The position numbers were made by a program, and so were the translations under genes. A model generated the notes under the pieces. It saw nothing but the letters and a program-made list of their open reading frames with translations. It ran no database searches and was not told the DNA's origin. Below are positions 48,859 through 57,521 of a stretch of 64,000 bases of DNA, piece by piece. The stretch covers positions 2,232,001-2,296,000 of the forward strand of contig NZ_PEFE01000001.1 in assembly GCF_002754315.1 (NCBI RefSeq). Reading direction: 5' to 3'. Every line of letters begins with the position of its first letter. The stretch's first letter is position 1. Origin of the DNA: Flavobacterium sp. 11. GTDB taxonomy: Bacteria; Bacteroidota; Bacteroidia; Flavobacteriales; Flavobacteriaceae.

Positions 48859-49548
48859 TTAGCTTACAGCAAATGCCACTGCAGCTGCCGAATGAATTAT
48901 GGCGGTGTCGAAAATAGGAACGACAATATCCTCTTGTTGAATTAATAACGGAATTTCAGTGCAACCCAGAATAATTCCTTCAGCACCATTTTCTATTAAT
49001 TTATTGATGATACTGATGTAACGCTGTTTCGTATCGGGGTTAATGATTCCTTTTCCCAGTTCATGGTAAATAGTATCTTGAATAAAATCTCTGTCTTCCG
49101 ATTCCGGTATACACGTTTCAATGTTTTCATTGCTGAGTTTAGAGGTGAAGAAATCCAGCTCCATTGTGAATTTAGTTCCCAAAAGCCCTACTTTGGATAG
49201 ATTCAATTTTTTTATTTCTTTAGTAGTTTCGGTTGCAATATGAATTACGGGTATCTTCATTTTTTCCTCAATTCTATCAGCTAAAAGATGCATTGTATTC
49301 GCGCATAAAACAATAGCTTCAGCACCACTTTGTTGTAGGTTTTCACAGGCTTCTGAGAGCATAATAAATGTTGAGTCCCAATCATTGTTGTTATTGTTTC
49401 TTATAATATCTGCATAATTGAAAGAATGGATTATGCATTTAGCAAAATTGATGCCTCCCAGTTTCTCGTTTACTCCTTCATTAATAAGTTTATAATAATC
49501 AGCAGTAGAAACCCAGCTAATCCCACCAATAAGTCCCAATGTTTTCAT
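48859..49548 (-). CDS. Aspartate/glutamate racemase family protein
   Basis: 229 residues, cytoplasmic. Pyridoxal-independent racemase fold. I-G-G-I-S-W-V-S-T at the N-terminus binds substrate, and the two catalytic cysteines are in V-L-C-A-N-T-M-H (about 81-88) and L-G-C-T-E-I-P-L-L (about 193-201). Closest in layout to YgeA-type amino-acid racemases. Probably cotranscribed with the NIPSNAP gene; a link between the two is not obvious. Confidence 0.92.
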   Translation of the reverse strand: MKTLGLIGGISWVSTADYYKLINEGVNEKLGGINFAKCIIHSFNYADIIRNNNNNDWDSTFIMLSEACENLQQSGAEAIVLCANTMHLLADRIEEKMKIPVIHIATETTKEIKKLNLSKVGLLGTKFTMELDFFTSKLSNENIETCIPESEDRDFIQDTIYHELGKGIINPDTKQRYISIINKLIENGAEGIILGCTEIPLLIQQEDIVVPIFDTAIIHSAAAVAFAVS

Positions 49549-49761
49549 CTTTTATTATTTTTGGATGTCGATTTAGAATCCTTTTTTCAAAACCGATCGT
49601 AATTTTTGTTGTGTTTATAAAAGTATAAAAAAAAGTATCACTTTTTTGGAATTGCATAAATAGATTCTATCCGATTTAAGAATTTGATAAAAGGGGAAAT
49701 CAGCCAATAATAAATCTAATAATTTCATTTAGTGCTAATTGTAAAACTATATATTTACAAA

Positions 49762-50607
49762 ATGAGATTTAAAGTATACAGTGAATTATCATACGAAGTT
49801 TTTTCTCCAACTACCTTTATTTTTAATATTCAGGCAGCTAAATCTGCGAACCAAAAAATCATTTCAGAAACACTCATTGTTACTCCTTCCATAAAATTTG
49901 AAGAATTTACTTTGAAAAATTCAGATACACGGTTTGTGAAAATGGAAGTGGAACAAGGCGTATTTTTTACTGTAATTTACGAAGCAGAGGTAGAGGTCAG
50001 TTATTCCGTTTATGATGAAAAAGTGCTTTTGCAATCCATACCAATCATAAATCTGGATCACGAAGTATTGCCTTTTATTTCTCCAAGCAGGCATTGTGAA
50101 TCAGATAAATTATTGGAATTTGTCACGAATGAATTTGGATATTTACCCAATGAATATGCTAAAGCAAAAGCCATAAAGGAATGGATTTTCAATACTGTCG
50201 AATACAAAACCGGTGTTACCAATTCCAGTACTTCAGCCTGCGATACGTTGCTCAATAAAGTGGGTGTTTGTAAAGACTTTGCTCATTTAGGGATTGCATT
50301 ATGTCGAGCGTTAGACATACCGGCACGCTATTTTACAGGCTATGCGTATAATCTTAATCCACCGGATTTCCATGCTTGTTTTGAAGCGTATATTGGTGGA
50401 CAATGGCTGTTTTTTGACCCCACTAAATTAGCTGTTGCAAATGGATTAGTAAAAATAGCGAATGGTAAAGATGCATCAGAAGTGGCGGTAGCCAGTTATT
50501 TCGGGGATGTTACTTGTACGTTCATGAAAATTCAATGTAATCCTGTTGTATCCGATTTTATACTTTTCAATTCTGAACTTGATACCAAAGCGATTTCTTA
50601 TGAATGA
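49762..50607 (+). CDS. Transglutaminase-like family protein
   Basis: 281 residues from the ATG at 49762, chosen because M-R-F-K-V-Y-S-E-L-S-Y is the usual family start; a TTG-type start 30 bp upstream is possible. Cytoplasmic, no signal peptide. An N-terminal beta domain (about 1-130) is followed by a transglutaminase core with the triad: Cys in V-G-V-C-K-D-F-A-H, His in D-F-H-A-C-F-E-A-Y and Asp in F-F-D-P-T-K. It is probably a cysteine peptidase or amidase. It is alone on the plus strand, between minus-strand genes. Confidence 0.9.
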   Translation: MRFKVYSELSYEVFSPTTFIFNIQAAKSANQKIISETLIVTPSIKFEEFTLKNSDTRFVKMEVEQGVFFTVIYEAEVEVSYSVYDEKVLLQSIPIINLDHEVLPFISPSRHCESDKLLEFVTNEFGYLPNEYAKAKAIKEWIFNTVEYKTGVTNSSTSACDTLLNKVGVCKDFAHLGIALCRALDIPARYFTGYAYNLNPPDFHACFEAYIGGQWLFFDPTKLAVANGLVKIANGKDASEVAVASYFGDVTCTFMKIQCNPVVSDFILFNSELDTKAISYE

Positions 50608-50620
50608 AATTAAGAATTTT

Positions 50621-51178
50621 TTAATCTAAAATTTTTCTAACTGTGATTCGGTTGTCGTCTCCCATTTTCCAGATTTCTCCAAACAAAGTAACCTTTTCTC
50701 CCGTTTTAAATGCACGGTATTTTTCGGGGCTTCCAAGATTTGGAATACTGATTACAGCAAAATAAATTACGCCTTCAGTTGTTTTTATTTTGGCAGTATA
50801 GCCATCTTTTCCTTTTTCGATAGATTGAACTATTCCGGTAATTTTAGCTTCTGCAATGGTCTTCTTTTTTAGTTCCAATATTTCTCTGACAGTAATTTGT
50901 TTTTCTTTTCCCATTTTCCAAACTTCTCCTTTCACGGTAATTGTATCTCCAATTTCCGCCTGTTTGAATAACTGGGGATTATTATTCATATTAGGAATAC
51001 TAATTGTTCCAAAATAAGTGCGTCCTTTTGTGTTTTCAATTGTCGCGGTGTAGCCATCTTTCCCTTTTTGAATAGCCGAAACTTTCCCACTAACGGTAGC
51101 TGTTTTTCCTGATGAGCATGATACGAAGCTTAAAATAATCAGACTTAAAAGACTGTTCTTTAGTATGGAATTTTTCAT
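50621..51178 (-). CDS. Lipoprotein with two tandem repeats (OB-like), unknown function
   Basis: 185 residues. A signal peptide with a lipobox ends at F-V-S-C-S-S-G-K (Cys about 21). The rest is two copies of a roughly 75-residue unit. Each has G-K-D-G-Y-T-A, then Y-F-G-T-I-S-I-P-N or Y-F-A-V-I-S-I-P-N, then a glycine turn, then G-E-V/I-W-K-M-G and I-T-V-R-E/K-I-L. The pattern of short strands suggests an OB-type barrel. I do not recognise the family. It is convergent with the transglutaminase gene, 13 bp away. Confidence 0.85.
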   Translation of the reverse strand: MKNSILKNSLLSLIILSFVSCSSGKTATVSGKVSAIQKGKDGYTATIENTKGRTYFGTISIPNMNNNPQLFKQAEIGDTITVKGEVWKMGKEKQITVREILELKKKTIAEAKITGIVQSIEKGKDGYTAKIKTTEGVIYFAVISIPNLGSPEKYRAFKTGEKVTLFGEIWKMGDDNRITVRKILD

Positions 51179-51266
51179 GTTTTTTGTTTTCGTGCTATGT
51201 AATAATCGCTAAATGTATCATTCCTTTTTACAAATACAATGCGTTATCAATAATACATTTTTAGGC

Positions 51267-52187
51267 TTAATTGAATGAGCTTCTAAATTCTAAAGGCGAA
51301 ACATTGGTTTTACTTTTGAATAATTTGCTAAAAGACTGTGGGTATTCAAAGCCCAATTGGTAGGCTATTTCACTAACGGATAAAGAAGTTGTGGTCAAAA
51401 TTTCTTTGGCTTTTTCAATTAACTTATCGTGAATGTGCTGCTGCGTACTTTGTCCGGTGAGTGATCGGAGCATGTCACTTAAATAATTTGGCGAGACATT
51501 CAATTGCTCTGAAATGTAGAGAACAGTTGGAAGACCAAGTTCCTGAACTTTGTTGCCATTAAAATAATCCAAAAGCAATTTTTCTAAATTACTCAACAAA
51601 TCATTACTGGCATTTTTACGGGTAATAAACTGTCGGTTATAAAATCTGTTGGAATAATTGAGCAATAATTCAATGTGTGAGAGTATAACATCCTGACTAA
51701 AACCGTCTATTACAGAACAATATTCGGCATCAATATTTTGCATAATGTCCGTAATCATTGCTTCTTCTTTATCCGAAAGATGTAATGCTTCATTTACAGC
51801 ATAGGAGAAAAATCCATAGTCTTTGATGCTTTTTGCCAAAGCATAATTTTGGATAAAATCAGGGTGAACGACTAACCATATCCCTGAAAGTGCTATATCT
51901 TCATCAACAACAGTCGAAATTACCTGACCCGGTGAAAAAAAAGTCATAATGCCTTCGTCAAAATCATAATAGTTTTGTCCATATTTCAATTTACCTTTAA
52001 AATCCTTTTTGGTACAAATCGAATAAAAATTATAAACGAAACTTTTTATGCTTTCATCAAAATGACATTTTATTTCATTCAGATTAATGACACTAACCAA
52101 TGGGTGTTTTGGTTTAGGTAATTGCAATAAACGATGCAACTCAGAAATGGAATTGATACTATACGGAGAATGGGTCTCTTTTTTCAT
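51267..52187 (-). CDS. AraC-family transcriptional regulator
   Basis: 306 residues. An N-terminal cupin-like sensing domain (about 35-130) is followed by a linker and two C-terminal helix-turn-helix motifs (about 205-300), with N-V-S-P-N-Y-L-S-D-M-L-R and S-V-S-E-I-A-Y-Q-L-G-F-E-Y-P-Q-S-F-S-K-L-F-K-S-K. Located 69 bp downstream of an aldo/keto reductase gene on the same strand, which it probably regulates (inference from position; this pairing is common). Confidence 0.93.
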   Translation of the reverse strand: MKKETHSPYSINSISELHRLLQLPKPKHPLVSVINLNEIKCHFDESIKSFVYNFYSICTKKDFKGKLKYGQNYYDFDEGIMTFFSPGQVISTVVDEDIALSGIWLVVHPDFIQNYALAKSIKDYGFFSYAVNEALHLSDKEEAMITDIMQNIDAEYCSVIDGFSQDVILSHIELLLNYSNRFYNRQFITRKNASNDLLSNLEKLLLDYFNGNKVQELGLPTVLYISEQLNVSPNYLSDMLRSLTGQSTQQHIHDKLIEKAKEILTTTSLSVSEIAYQLGFEYPQSFSKLFKSKTNVSPLEFRSSFN

Positions 52188-52256
52188 GATGCGAATTATA
52201 AATTCAGTAGGAAAAGTGAATAGTAAAGATAGCTTTTCCTACTGAATAATGTTATT

Positions 52257-53267
52257 TTATTGATCGATAGCGCCCATATTGGCAGCATCATAACGAGCAC
52301 CAGTAATCGTTCCTAATGGGATAATGGTTTCTAAACGGTTTAGGTCTTCAATGCTTAATTTAATTTCGGCAGCAGCATTATTTTCTTCGATATATTTCAC
52401 ACGTTTTGTTCCCGGAATTGGTAAAATACCTTTTGAAACAATCCAGGCAATGGCTAATTGTGAAGGTGTTATTTCTTTTTCGGTAGCCAATGTTTTTATT
52501 TCATTTACCAAGGTAATATTTTTGTAAAATTGTTCGCCTTGAAAACGGGGTAAACTTTTTCTAAAATCAGTTTCAGGAAAATCATCAGGGCTTTTGATAT
52601 CGCCAGAAATAAATCCTCGACCTAATGGAGAGTAAGCCACAAATCCGATTCCAAGATCTTGAAGTGTTTTTAAAATTCCTGTTTCTTCTACGCCACGTTC
52701 AAACAAAGAATATTCTGTTTGCACCGCAGTCAAAGGGTGAATAGTATGGGCTTTTTTTATGGTCTGCGATGAAACTTCTGAAAGTCCAATGTGACCAATT
52801 TTTCCTTCTTTTACCAATTCAGCCATTGCCGCAACAGTTTCTTCAATAGGCGTCTTTGGGTCTAAACGATGCAGGTAATACAAGTCAATATAATCAGTTC
52901 CCAAGTTTTTAAGTGAACGCTCCACTGCTTTTTTTACATAATCTTTTGTACCGTTGAATTGCCAAGTCAGTTGTTCCTTGTCATCAATTTCATAACCAAA
53001 TTTTGTGGCAATGGTATATTGATTTCTGTTTCCTTTAATGGCTTTGGCGACAAGCCTTTCATTTAGTAAAGGGCCGTATAAATCTGCAGTGTCCAGGAAG
53101 TTGTATCCTAGTTCCAATGAACGGTGGATAGTAGCGATAGATTCGGTTTCATCTGCTTTTCCATAAACATCCATTCCTGCAATTTGGGTCATTCCCATAC
53201 AACCCAATCCTACTTTTGGAACAAAAAGTCCTTGACTTCCCAGTTCGATTTTTTTATTAGTATTCAT
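52257..53267 (-). CDS. Aldo/keto reductase
   Basis: 336 residues, NADPH-dependent reduction of aldehydes and ketones. (beta/alpha)8 barrel with G-L-G-C-M-G-M-T, catalytic Asp and Tyr in F-L-D-T-A-D-L-Y-G (about 58-65), a Lys in T-K-F-G, His in Y-Y-L-H-R-L-D-P (about 133), Y-S-P-L-G-R-G and the cofactor-site I-P-G-T-K-R. Similar to the YajO/AKR13-like enzymes. An AraC regulator follows. Confidence 0.93.
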   Translation of the reverse strand: MNTNKKIELGSQGLFVPKVGLGCMGMTQIAGMDVYGKADETESIATIHRSLELGYNFLDTADLYGPLLNERLVAKAIKGNRNQYTIATKFGYEIDDKEQLTWQFNGTKDYVKKAVERSLKNLGTDYIDLYYLHRLDPKTPIEETVAAMAELVKEGKIGHIGLSEVSSQTIKKAHTIHPLTAVQTEYSLFERGVEETGILKTLQDLGIGFVAYSPLGRGFISGDIKSPDDFPETDFRKSLPRFQGEQFYKNITLVNEIKTLATEKEITPSQLAIAWIVSKGILPIPGTKRVKYIEENNAAAEIKLSIEDLNRLETIIPLGTITGARYDAANMGAIDQ

Positions 53268-53454
53268 ACTTTTTTATTTAATTGTAGATTTAAATTAACA
53301 ATGCAAATGTCAGTATGATACTAAATTTAAAAGTAACCCAATCTCTTATAGTTGTATCCAAAATGAGGTAAGTTGATTTTAAAAACGATATCAGTCGCAA
53401 AACAAACCTTATTTAAATGAGATTGTGTGATGAGTTATATATTGTAGTTAAGTT

Positions 53455-53802
53455 TCATTTATTCATTAAATAGGATGTTAAATGTTTTATTTTCTCGCTT
53501 TGCATATGGAAAACATCGCAAAATACAGCGTCCAGTAAATCGCCATTTTTCATTTTAGATTGGACCGCACCTTCTACGATTACAATATTATTTTCTTCAA
53601 TCATTCTAATAATTTGTATGGTTGGACTACCAATAAAATTGTCGTTTTCTATCTCCTTATCAAATGCTTCTTTCCCAGATAAACGAAACATTCCAGGTAC
53701 TTCCCAGGTAACATCTTCAGTTAAGCAGGATAAAATTTTTTCATGGTCACTAGCCATAAAGGCTTCCATATATTTTTGTACAGTTTGCTTATTTTTTGTC
53801 AT
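53455..53802 (-). CDS. SnoaL-like (NTF2-fold) cytoplasmic protein
   Basis: 115 residues, no signal peptide. Typical of the SnoaL-like limonene-1,2-epoxide-hydrolase group: V-Q-K-Y-M-E-A-F-M-A-S-D-H, L-T-E-D-V-T-W-E-V-P-G-M and V-F-C-D-V-F-H-M. It may be an enzyme or a ligand-binding protein. Starts 34 bp after the thioesterase stop, so likely cotranscribed with it. Confidence 0.87.
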   Translation of the reverse strand: MTKNKQTVQKYMEAFMASDHEKILSCLTEDVTWEVPGMFRLSGKEAFDKEIENDNFIGSPTIQIIRMIEENNIVIVEGAVQSKMKNGDLLDAVFCDVFHMQSEKIKHLTSYLMNK

Positions 53803-53836
53803 GGTTTCCAGCGTAATTTAAAGGATTGTCTTTTAT

Positions 53837-54274
53837 TTAAAGGCTTACAAAATCGTCACTTTTAGGGAAAATACTCAGGGCTTCAATTGCAATTTCAGGA
53901 GTTGGAGAGGCTAGTTTTCGTAGTTTGGTATCCATCCAAGCACCATCAACAGTTATGGTTGCACAAAGTTTGTTGTCTTCATTCAAAAACTCATGTACAA
54001 TAGACCAACGAGAAGCATCAGCATTTACTTTTGAGGTTTTGGTATGCATAAAAATTTTGTCAGAAAGTTTTATTTCTTTTCTAAAAACACATTCTTCCCT
54101 AAAAAGAATAGGTCCAAAACTTTGTGCTTGCATGACTTTCATCGTTAAACCTAAATTTTCCAGAATTTCGATACGGTGCTGTGCTCCAAAGTCATAATAA
54201 GCACTATGTCGGACATGAAAATTAGGGTCGAGATCAGACCAACGGAAGGATAATTCTTTGCTAAATGAAGTCAT
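53837..54274 (-). CDS. Acyl-CoA thioesterase family protein (hotdog fold)
   Basis: 145 residues. The 4HBT-type active region is clear: F-R-W-S-D-L-D-P-N-F-H-V-R-H-S-A-Y-Y-D-F (about 10-29), followed by the hotdog helix G-A-Q-H-R-I-E-I-L-E. Such enzymes hydrolyse acyl-CoA thioesters. First gene of a two-gene unit with the SnoaL-like protein. Confidence 0.88.
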   Translation of the reverse strand: MTSFSKELSFRWSDLDPNFHVRHSAYYDFGAQHRIEILENLGLTMKVMQAQSFGPILFREECVFRKEIKLSDKIFMHTKTSKVNADASRWSIVHEFLNEDNKLCATITVDGAWMDTKLRKLASPTPEIAIEALSIFPKSDDFVSL

Positions 54275-54535
54275 TGTTGTTTTATTTTAAAATTATTTTT
54301 AGGGCACTTTCAGGATTGTATTTCAATGAAAGCAGGTAGGTTTTAGAAAATCGAAAATACAAATAAAAACGGAATTTGATTACGGTAAACATTGCTTTTT
54401 AAGGCTTTTTTATGATAAGCAAGTAAATGTAAAAGAACTATTTGGGGATTATTTTATCTCAAAAAATATTGTGGCGTGTCTTTTGTATAACAAAAAAAGA
54501 TTGTCTAATTCCGGATAACAGAAATAACCATGTGT

Positions 54536-54916
54536 ATGAAAAAAATAATTGTATTGTTGTTGCTAACGAGTGGTATGTATGCTCAAGAACAAGTGTTTAA
54601 CGTGCAGCGGTATTGCATAGATGAGCAGCCTTTTAAGCAAGGCGAATGTAATATTACTGGAAATGAATACTCTTTTGTGTTCTTAGACACTCAAAAGCGC
54701 GATGTAGTTTTCTTCCTCACGGCTACGAAAATGAAATATAAAATTGTTGACTCCGGTATTTTACCTCAGGATAGGAATTACACGTTTTATACTTTAGAAA
54801 ATGAAAATGAACAAGTAGAAATGAGAGTAAACCAGCAGCATACAAAAATTGAATTTCTGTATCCTGATAATCACATTTATTTGACGGTAGGAAAATCTAC
54901 TAAGGCAGTAAATTAA
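54536..54916 (+). CDS. Small exported protein of unknown function
   Basis: 126 residues from the second ATG (54536), chosen because M-K-K-I-I-V-L-L-L-L-T-S-G-M-Y-A-Q is a clean signal peptide; the ATG at 54530 adds two residues. The mature part has two cysteines (Y-C-I-D, E-C-N-I-T) that may form a disulfide, and looks beta-rich. No family recognised. It ends at a bidirectional terminator. Confidence 0.75.
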   Translation: MKKIIVLLLLTSGMYAQEQVFNVQRYCIDEQPFKQGECNITGNEYSFVFLDTQKRDVVFFLTATKMKYKIVDSGILPQDRNYTFYTLENENEQVEMRVNQQHTKIEFLYPDNHIYLTVGKSTKAVN

Positions 54917-54939
54917 TGGATTGTGTACAAACGTAACTT

Positions 54940-54967
54940 GCAGCAAACTTTTGTTTGCTGCTTTTTT
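54940..54967. terminator. Terminator between convergent genes 54536-54916 and 54966-55649
   Basis: GCAGCAAAC (54940-54948) and GTTTGCTGC (54953-54961), loop TTTT, then six T. Confidence 0.88.
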
Positions 54968-55649
54968 AAATGGATTGAAATTCGTGCAATTCTTTGACAA
55001 ATTCTTTCCGTTGGTACCAATCATTATAAACTAAATGGTATTTTTTAACTTTGAATTTTCCGAAATCAAAATTTCGATACTTTTCTAAAACTGCAATCAA
55101 CTTTTCTGTATGACTTATTTCTTTTCGAAATCGTGCTACAGTCGAATGAGCTGTATTAATGGAATAGCGTTTGTCGATACTTTCCTCTAATCCAGAATTC
55201 GTGAAATTTGTTCTTAAGTTGTTTCTTAAATTATCTAAGGAATTAGAATTGGTAAAACCCTGAAGCATTATTGCCGATGGGGAAGCAGTAATGCCCTGAA
55301 AATTGATTACTATATTCTGTATTCCAACAAGACTTTTTTCGATAATTGCAATATAATCGGGAATCGAAATTGTTTCCAAATCAAGACCATCGTAACAAGA
55401 AATAATTGATAATACAGTGATGTGAATATCCGAACTGGGATAATAATATTGCTCCGGATCAATTTGCTTTAGTTCGTCTAAAAAGTTCTGTATGTTTTTT
55501 TTGGTTTGACTATCAGGTCGAATTAATAAAGTAATGCCAAATCTGCGATCTGAAAGCGAATCGATTTGATTGTCAATTTGATAGGTGTTCGTCACAATCT
55601 TTTCAATAGATTCGTTGTATAGCGCAGTATAATGCTGTTTTAAATCCAT
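54966..55649 (-). CDS. 2H phosphoesterase superfamily protein
   Basis: 227 residues, cytoplasmic. The two signature motifs of 2H phosphoesterases (2'-5' RNA ligase/cyclic phosphodiesterase type) are present: D-I-H-I-T-V-L-S (about residue 96) and A-H-S-T-V-A-R-F (about 168). Bacteroidota relatives are often called mutarotase, without support. It starts 14 bp after the TetR gene, so it belongs to the MBL-TetR-2H operon. A cyclic phosphate on RNA or a nucleotide is a possible substrate. Confidence 0.82.
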   Translation of the reverse strand: MDLKQHYTALYNESIEKIVTNTYQIDNQIDSLSDRRFGITLLIRPDSQTKKNIQNFLDELKQIDPEQYYYPSSDIHITVLSIISCYDGLDLETISIPDYIAIIEKSLVGIQNIVINFQGITASPSAIMLQGFTNSNSLDNLRNNLRTNFTNSGLEESIDKRYSINTAHSTVARFRKEISHTEKLIAVLEKYRNFDFGKFKVKKYHLVYNDWYQRKEFVKELHEFQSI

Positions 55650-55663
55650 TTGTTAGCTTGTTT

Positions 55664-56224
55664 TTATGTTATCATGTCCCAAAGCAAGTCAAAAGTGTTA
55701 TTAATAACGGTGTCTTGTTCGGGTTTTGAAAAGTCTTTAGCAACTAAATATTGATTGACGCTAAAAGTGTGTCCGCAGATGAGTGTAAAAATGAGTTCAA
55801 CATCCATCAGCTTTATGATTTTGTCCTTTACTCCATTTTCTAAAATAACCATAATTGGTTTAATGTATTTCTGAGTTTCTTCTTCTGCAATTTGTTTTAA
55901 GTAAGGCGAAGAGTTAAATTGTTCCATGAAACGGAATTCCGTCTTGTGTTTTTGTGCCCAATGAAGTGTTGCAGAATAATAAATTTTCAAGATTCCCTGC
56001 AACGATTTTTCGTCTTTAATTATCTCCGAAATGTGTTCATTCAGACGGCTTTTAATGTCAATGTACAAAGCTTTGACTAATTCGTCTTTTGTTGGGAAAA
56101 AGTAAAATAAAGTGCCACTGGCAATGCCTGCTTCTTTTGCAATTTTACTCGTGGGTGTATCGTGAAAGCCAAACTCAACAAATAGTTTGAGCGCCGCCGC
56201 CAGTAATTTTTCTCTCTTGTCCAT
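55664..56224 (-). CDS. TetR/AcrR-family transcriptional regulator
   Basis: 186 residues. N-terminal helix-turn-helix (about 10-52): A-A-L-K-L-F-V-E-F-G-F-H-D-T-P-T-S-K-I-A-K-E-A-G and L-F-Y-F-F-P-T-K-D-E-L-V. The C-terminal part is a helical ligand-binding domain. It lies 57 bp downstream of the MBL-fold gene, and a 22-bp palindrome is present just before that gene, which suggests it represses its own operon. Confidence 0.93.
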   Translation of the reverse strand: MDKREKLLAAALKLFVEFGFHDTPTSKIAKEAGIASGTLFYFFPTKDELVKALYIDIKSRLNEHISEIIKDEKSLQGILKIYYSATLHWAQKHKTEFRFMEQFNSSPYLKQIAEEETQKYIKPIMVILENGVKDKIIKLMDVELIFTLICGHTFSVNQYLVAKDFSKPEQDTVINNTFDLLWDMIT

Positions 56225-56281
56225 TATTCAGATTTTATTTTGTCAAGGGTAAATCGTAATATTCACTACTAATTGATGGGA

Positions 56282-57373
56282 TTATTTTACACCTTTCCAC
56301 CATTGGGAAAATTGTTGTGTGGTATCTTTTAAATTTACCTGTTCACCAATCATTGGTGTGATAAGGTTTAGGTTTTCTTGTTTGTTATTTTCGGTTATCA
56401 ATTCCAGAGGTTCGTACCAAGGATGATTCCCGAGCGCAAATTTTGAAGAATGGACGGGGAAAATTCGTTTGGCGTTTAAGTCTTTTGCTGCTTGCAAAAT
56501 TTCATCTGGCATCAGGTGAATGTATTTCCAACTCTTATCGTACTGACCGTTTTCTAAAATGGCTAAATCAAATTCACCAAACGTTTTCCCTATTTCAGCA
56601 AAATGTTTGTCGTAGCCACTATCACCACCAAGAAAAATTTGCATGGTTGGTGTTTGTAAAACATACGAGGTCCAAAGCGCTTTGTTTCTAGTTAGTCCAC
56701 GACCCGAAAAATGTCTTGAAGGAACCGTATGTGCCGTAAAACCTTCGTCCAAAACTATTTTCTCGTTCCAGTCTTTTTCAATGATTTTAGTGGTGTCAAA
56801 GCCCCAATACTCAAAGTGTTCGCCGGTGCCAAGACCGCAGATAATTTTTTTGATTTTGGGCTTTAGTTTTAAAATGGTTTTGTAATCCAAATGATCCCAA
56901 TGGTCGTGCGAAATAAAAAGGTAGTCAATTTCGGGAATATCATCCGTTGTATAACGATCCGTTCCTTTGAAAGCTTTTGTTGAAAATGAAAATGGAGACG
57001 CAACACCACTTAAAACTGGATCAACTAAAATTCGTTTTCCATCAATTTGAATGTAGTAGGAGGAATGCCCAAACCAAACCAAAATATTTTCGTTTAGGTC
57101 TACATTCAAAAGGTCTGTTTTTTTGGTTGGAATTTCGTCAACTGGTGTAACATTTTTATGCTGCCCGAAAAAGAACTCTTTACCAACGGTATAATAGCTT
57201 GCTCCTTCCGTCAGGTCAGGTGTGATGCTTTGGTTTTGAAAAGAACCGTTTTTATAATTTGGTGATTGTTTAATTCTTTCCAATCTTTTGCCTGCAGGCA
57301 GTTTACCAAATTTTACTTGTTTTAAATAGGATAATGCACTCATTACGAATAAAGAAATTAAATAAACATACAT
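56282..57373 (-). CDS. MBL-fold metallo-hydrolase (NAPE-PLD/UlaG-like)
   Basis: 363 residues. A hydrophobic N-terminus (about 1-17) may be a membrane anchor. The metallo-beta-lactamase fold has S-H-D-H-W-D-H-L-D (metal ligands, about 154-162), a His in V-P-S-R-H-F-S-G-R-G, Asp in L-G-G-D-S-G-Y-D and a last His in F-P-V-H-S-S-K-F-A-L. The motif order fits phosphodiesterases related to NAPE-hydrolysing phospholipase D. First gene of an operon with TetR and the 2H protein. Confidence 0.92.
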   Translation of the reverse strand: MYVYLISLFVMSALSYLKQVKFGKLPAGKRLERIKQSPNYKNGSFQNQSITPDLTEGASYYTVGKEFFFGQHKNVTPVDEIPTKKTDLLNVDLNENILVWFGHSSYYIQIDGKRILVDPVLSGVASPFSFSTKAFKGTDRYTTDDIPEIDYLFISHDHWDHLDYKTILKLKPKIKKIICGLGTGEHFEYWGFDTTKIIEKDWNEKIVLDEGFTAHTVPSRHFSGRGLTRNKALWTSYVLQTPTMQIFLGGDSGYDKHFAEIGKTFGEFDLAILENGQYDKSWKYIHLMPDEILQAAKDLNAKRIFPVHSSKFALGNHPWYEPLELITENNKQENLNLITPMIGEQVNLKDTTQQFSQWWKGVK

Positions 57374-57376
57374 CTA

Positions 57377-57398
57377 TTACTGACTAATCAGTCAGTAA
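57377..57398. promoter_or_regulatory. Candidate TetR operator
   Basis: TTACTGACT, spacer AATC, AGTCAGTAA: perfect 9-bp arms, ending 3 bp upstream of the MBL-fold gene ATG. Size and symmetry are typical of AcrR-type operators. Confidence 0.75.
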
Positions 57399-57477
57399 AT
57401 GTAAATCTATTTTTTCAATTGGCAATAGTTTTTATAAAGTAGCTGGTTTTATACAATCGTGTTAGTGTCTTATTGTA

Positions 57478-57503
57478 GTCCTTTACCACAGGGAGTAAAG
57501 GAC
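57478..57503. other. Hairpin after the S12 hydrolase gene
   Basis: GTCCTTTAC and GTAAAGGAC, loop of 8. No T tract on either strand, so it may be an mRNA 3' end structure rather than an intrinsic terminator. Confidence 0.5.
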
Positions 57504-57521
57504 TTTACAATGTTCAATAAT

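Noticed and set aside
57458..57478. attC-like core after the S12 hydrolase (GTGTTAGTGTCTTATTGTAG)
   Set aside because: It resembles the R'' region of the DUF2971 site, but no matching core precedes the S12 gene and no paired arm follows.
57478..57503. Intrinsic terminator
   Set aside because: The stem is good but neither strand has a T tract; kept only as a hairpin.
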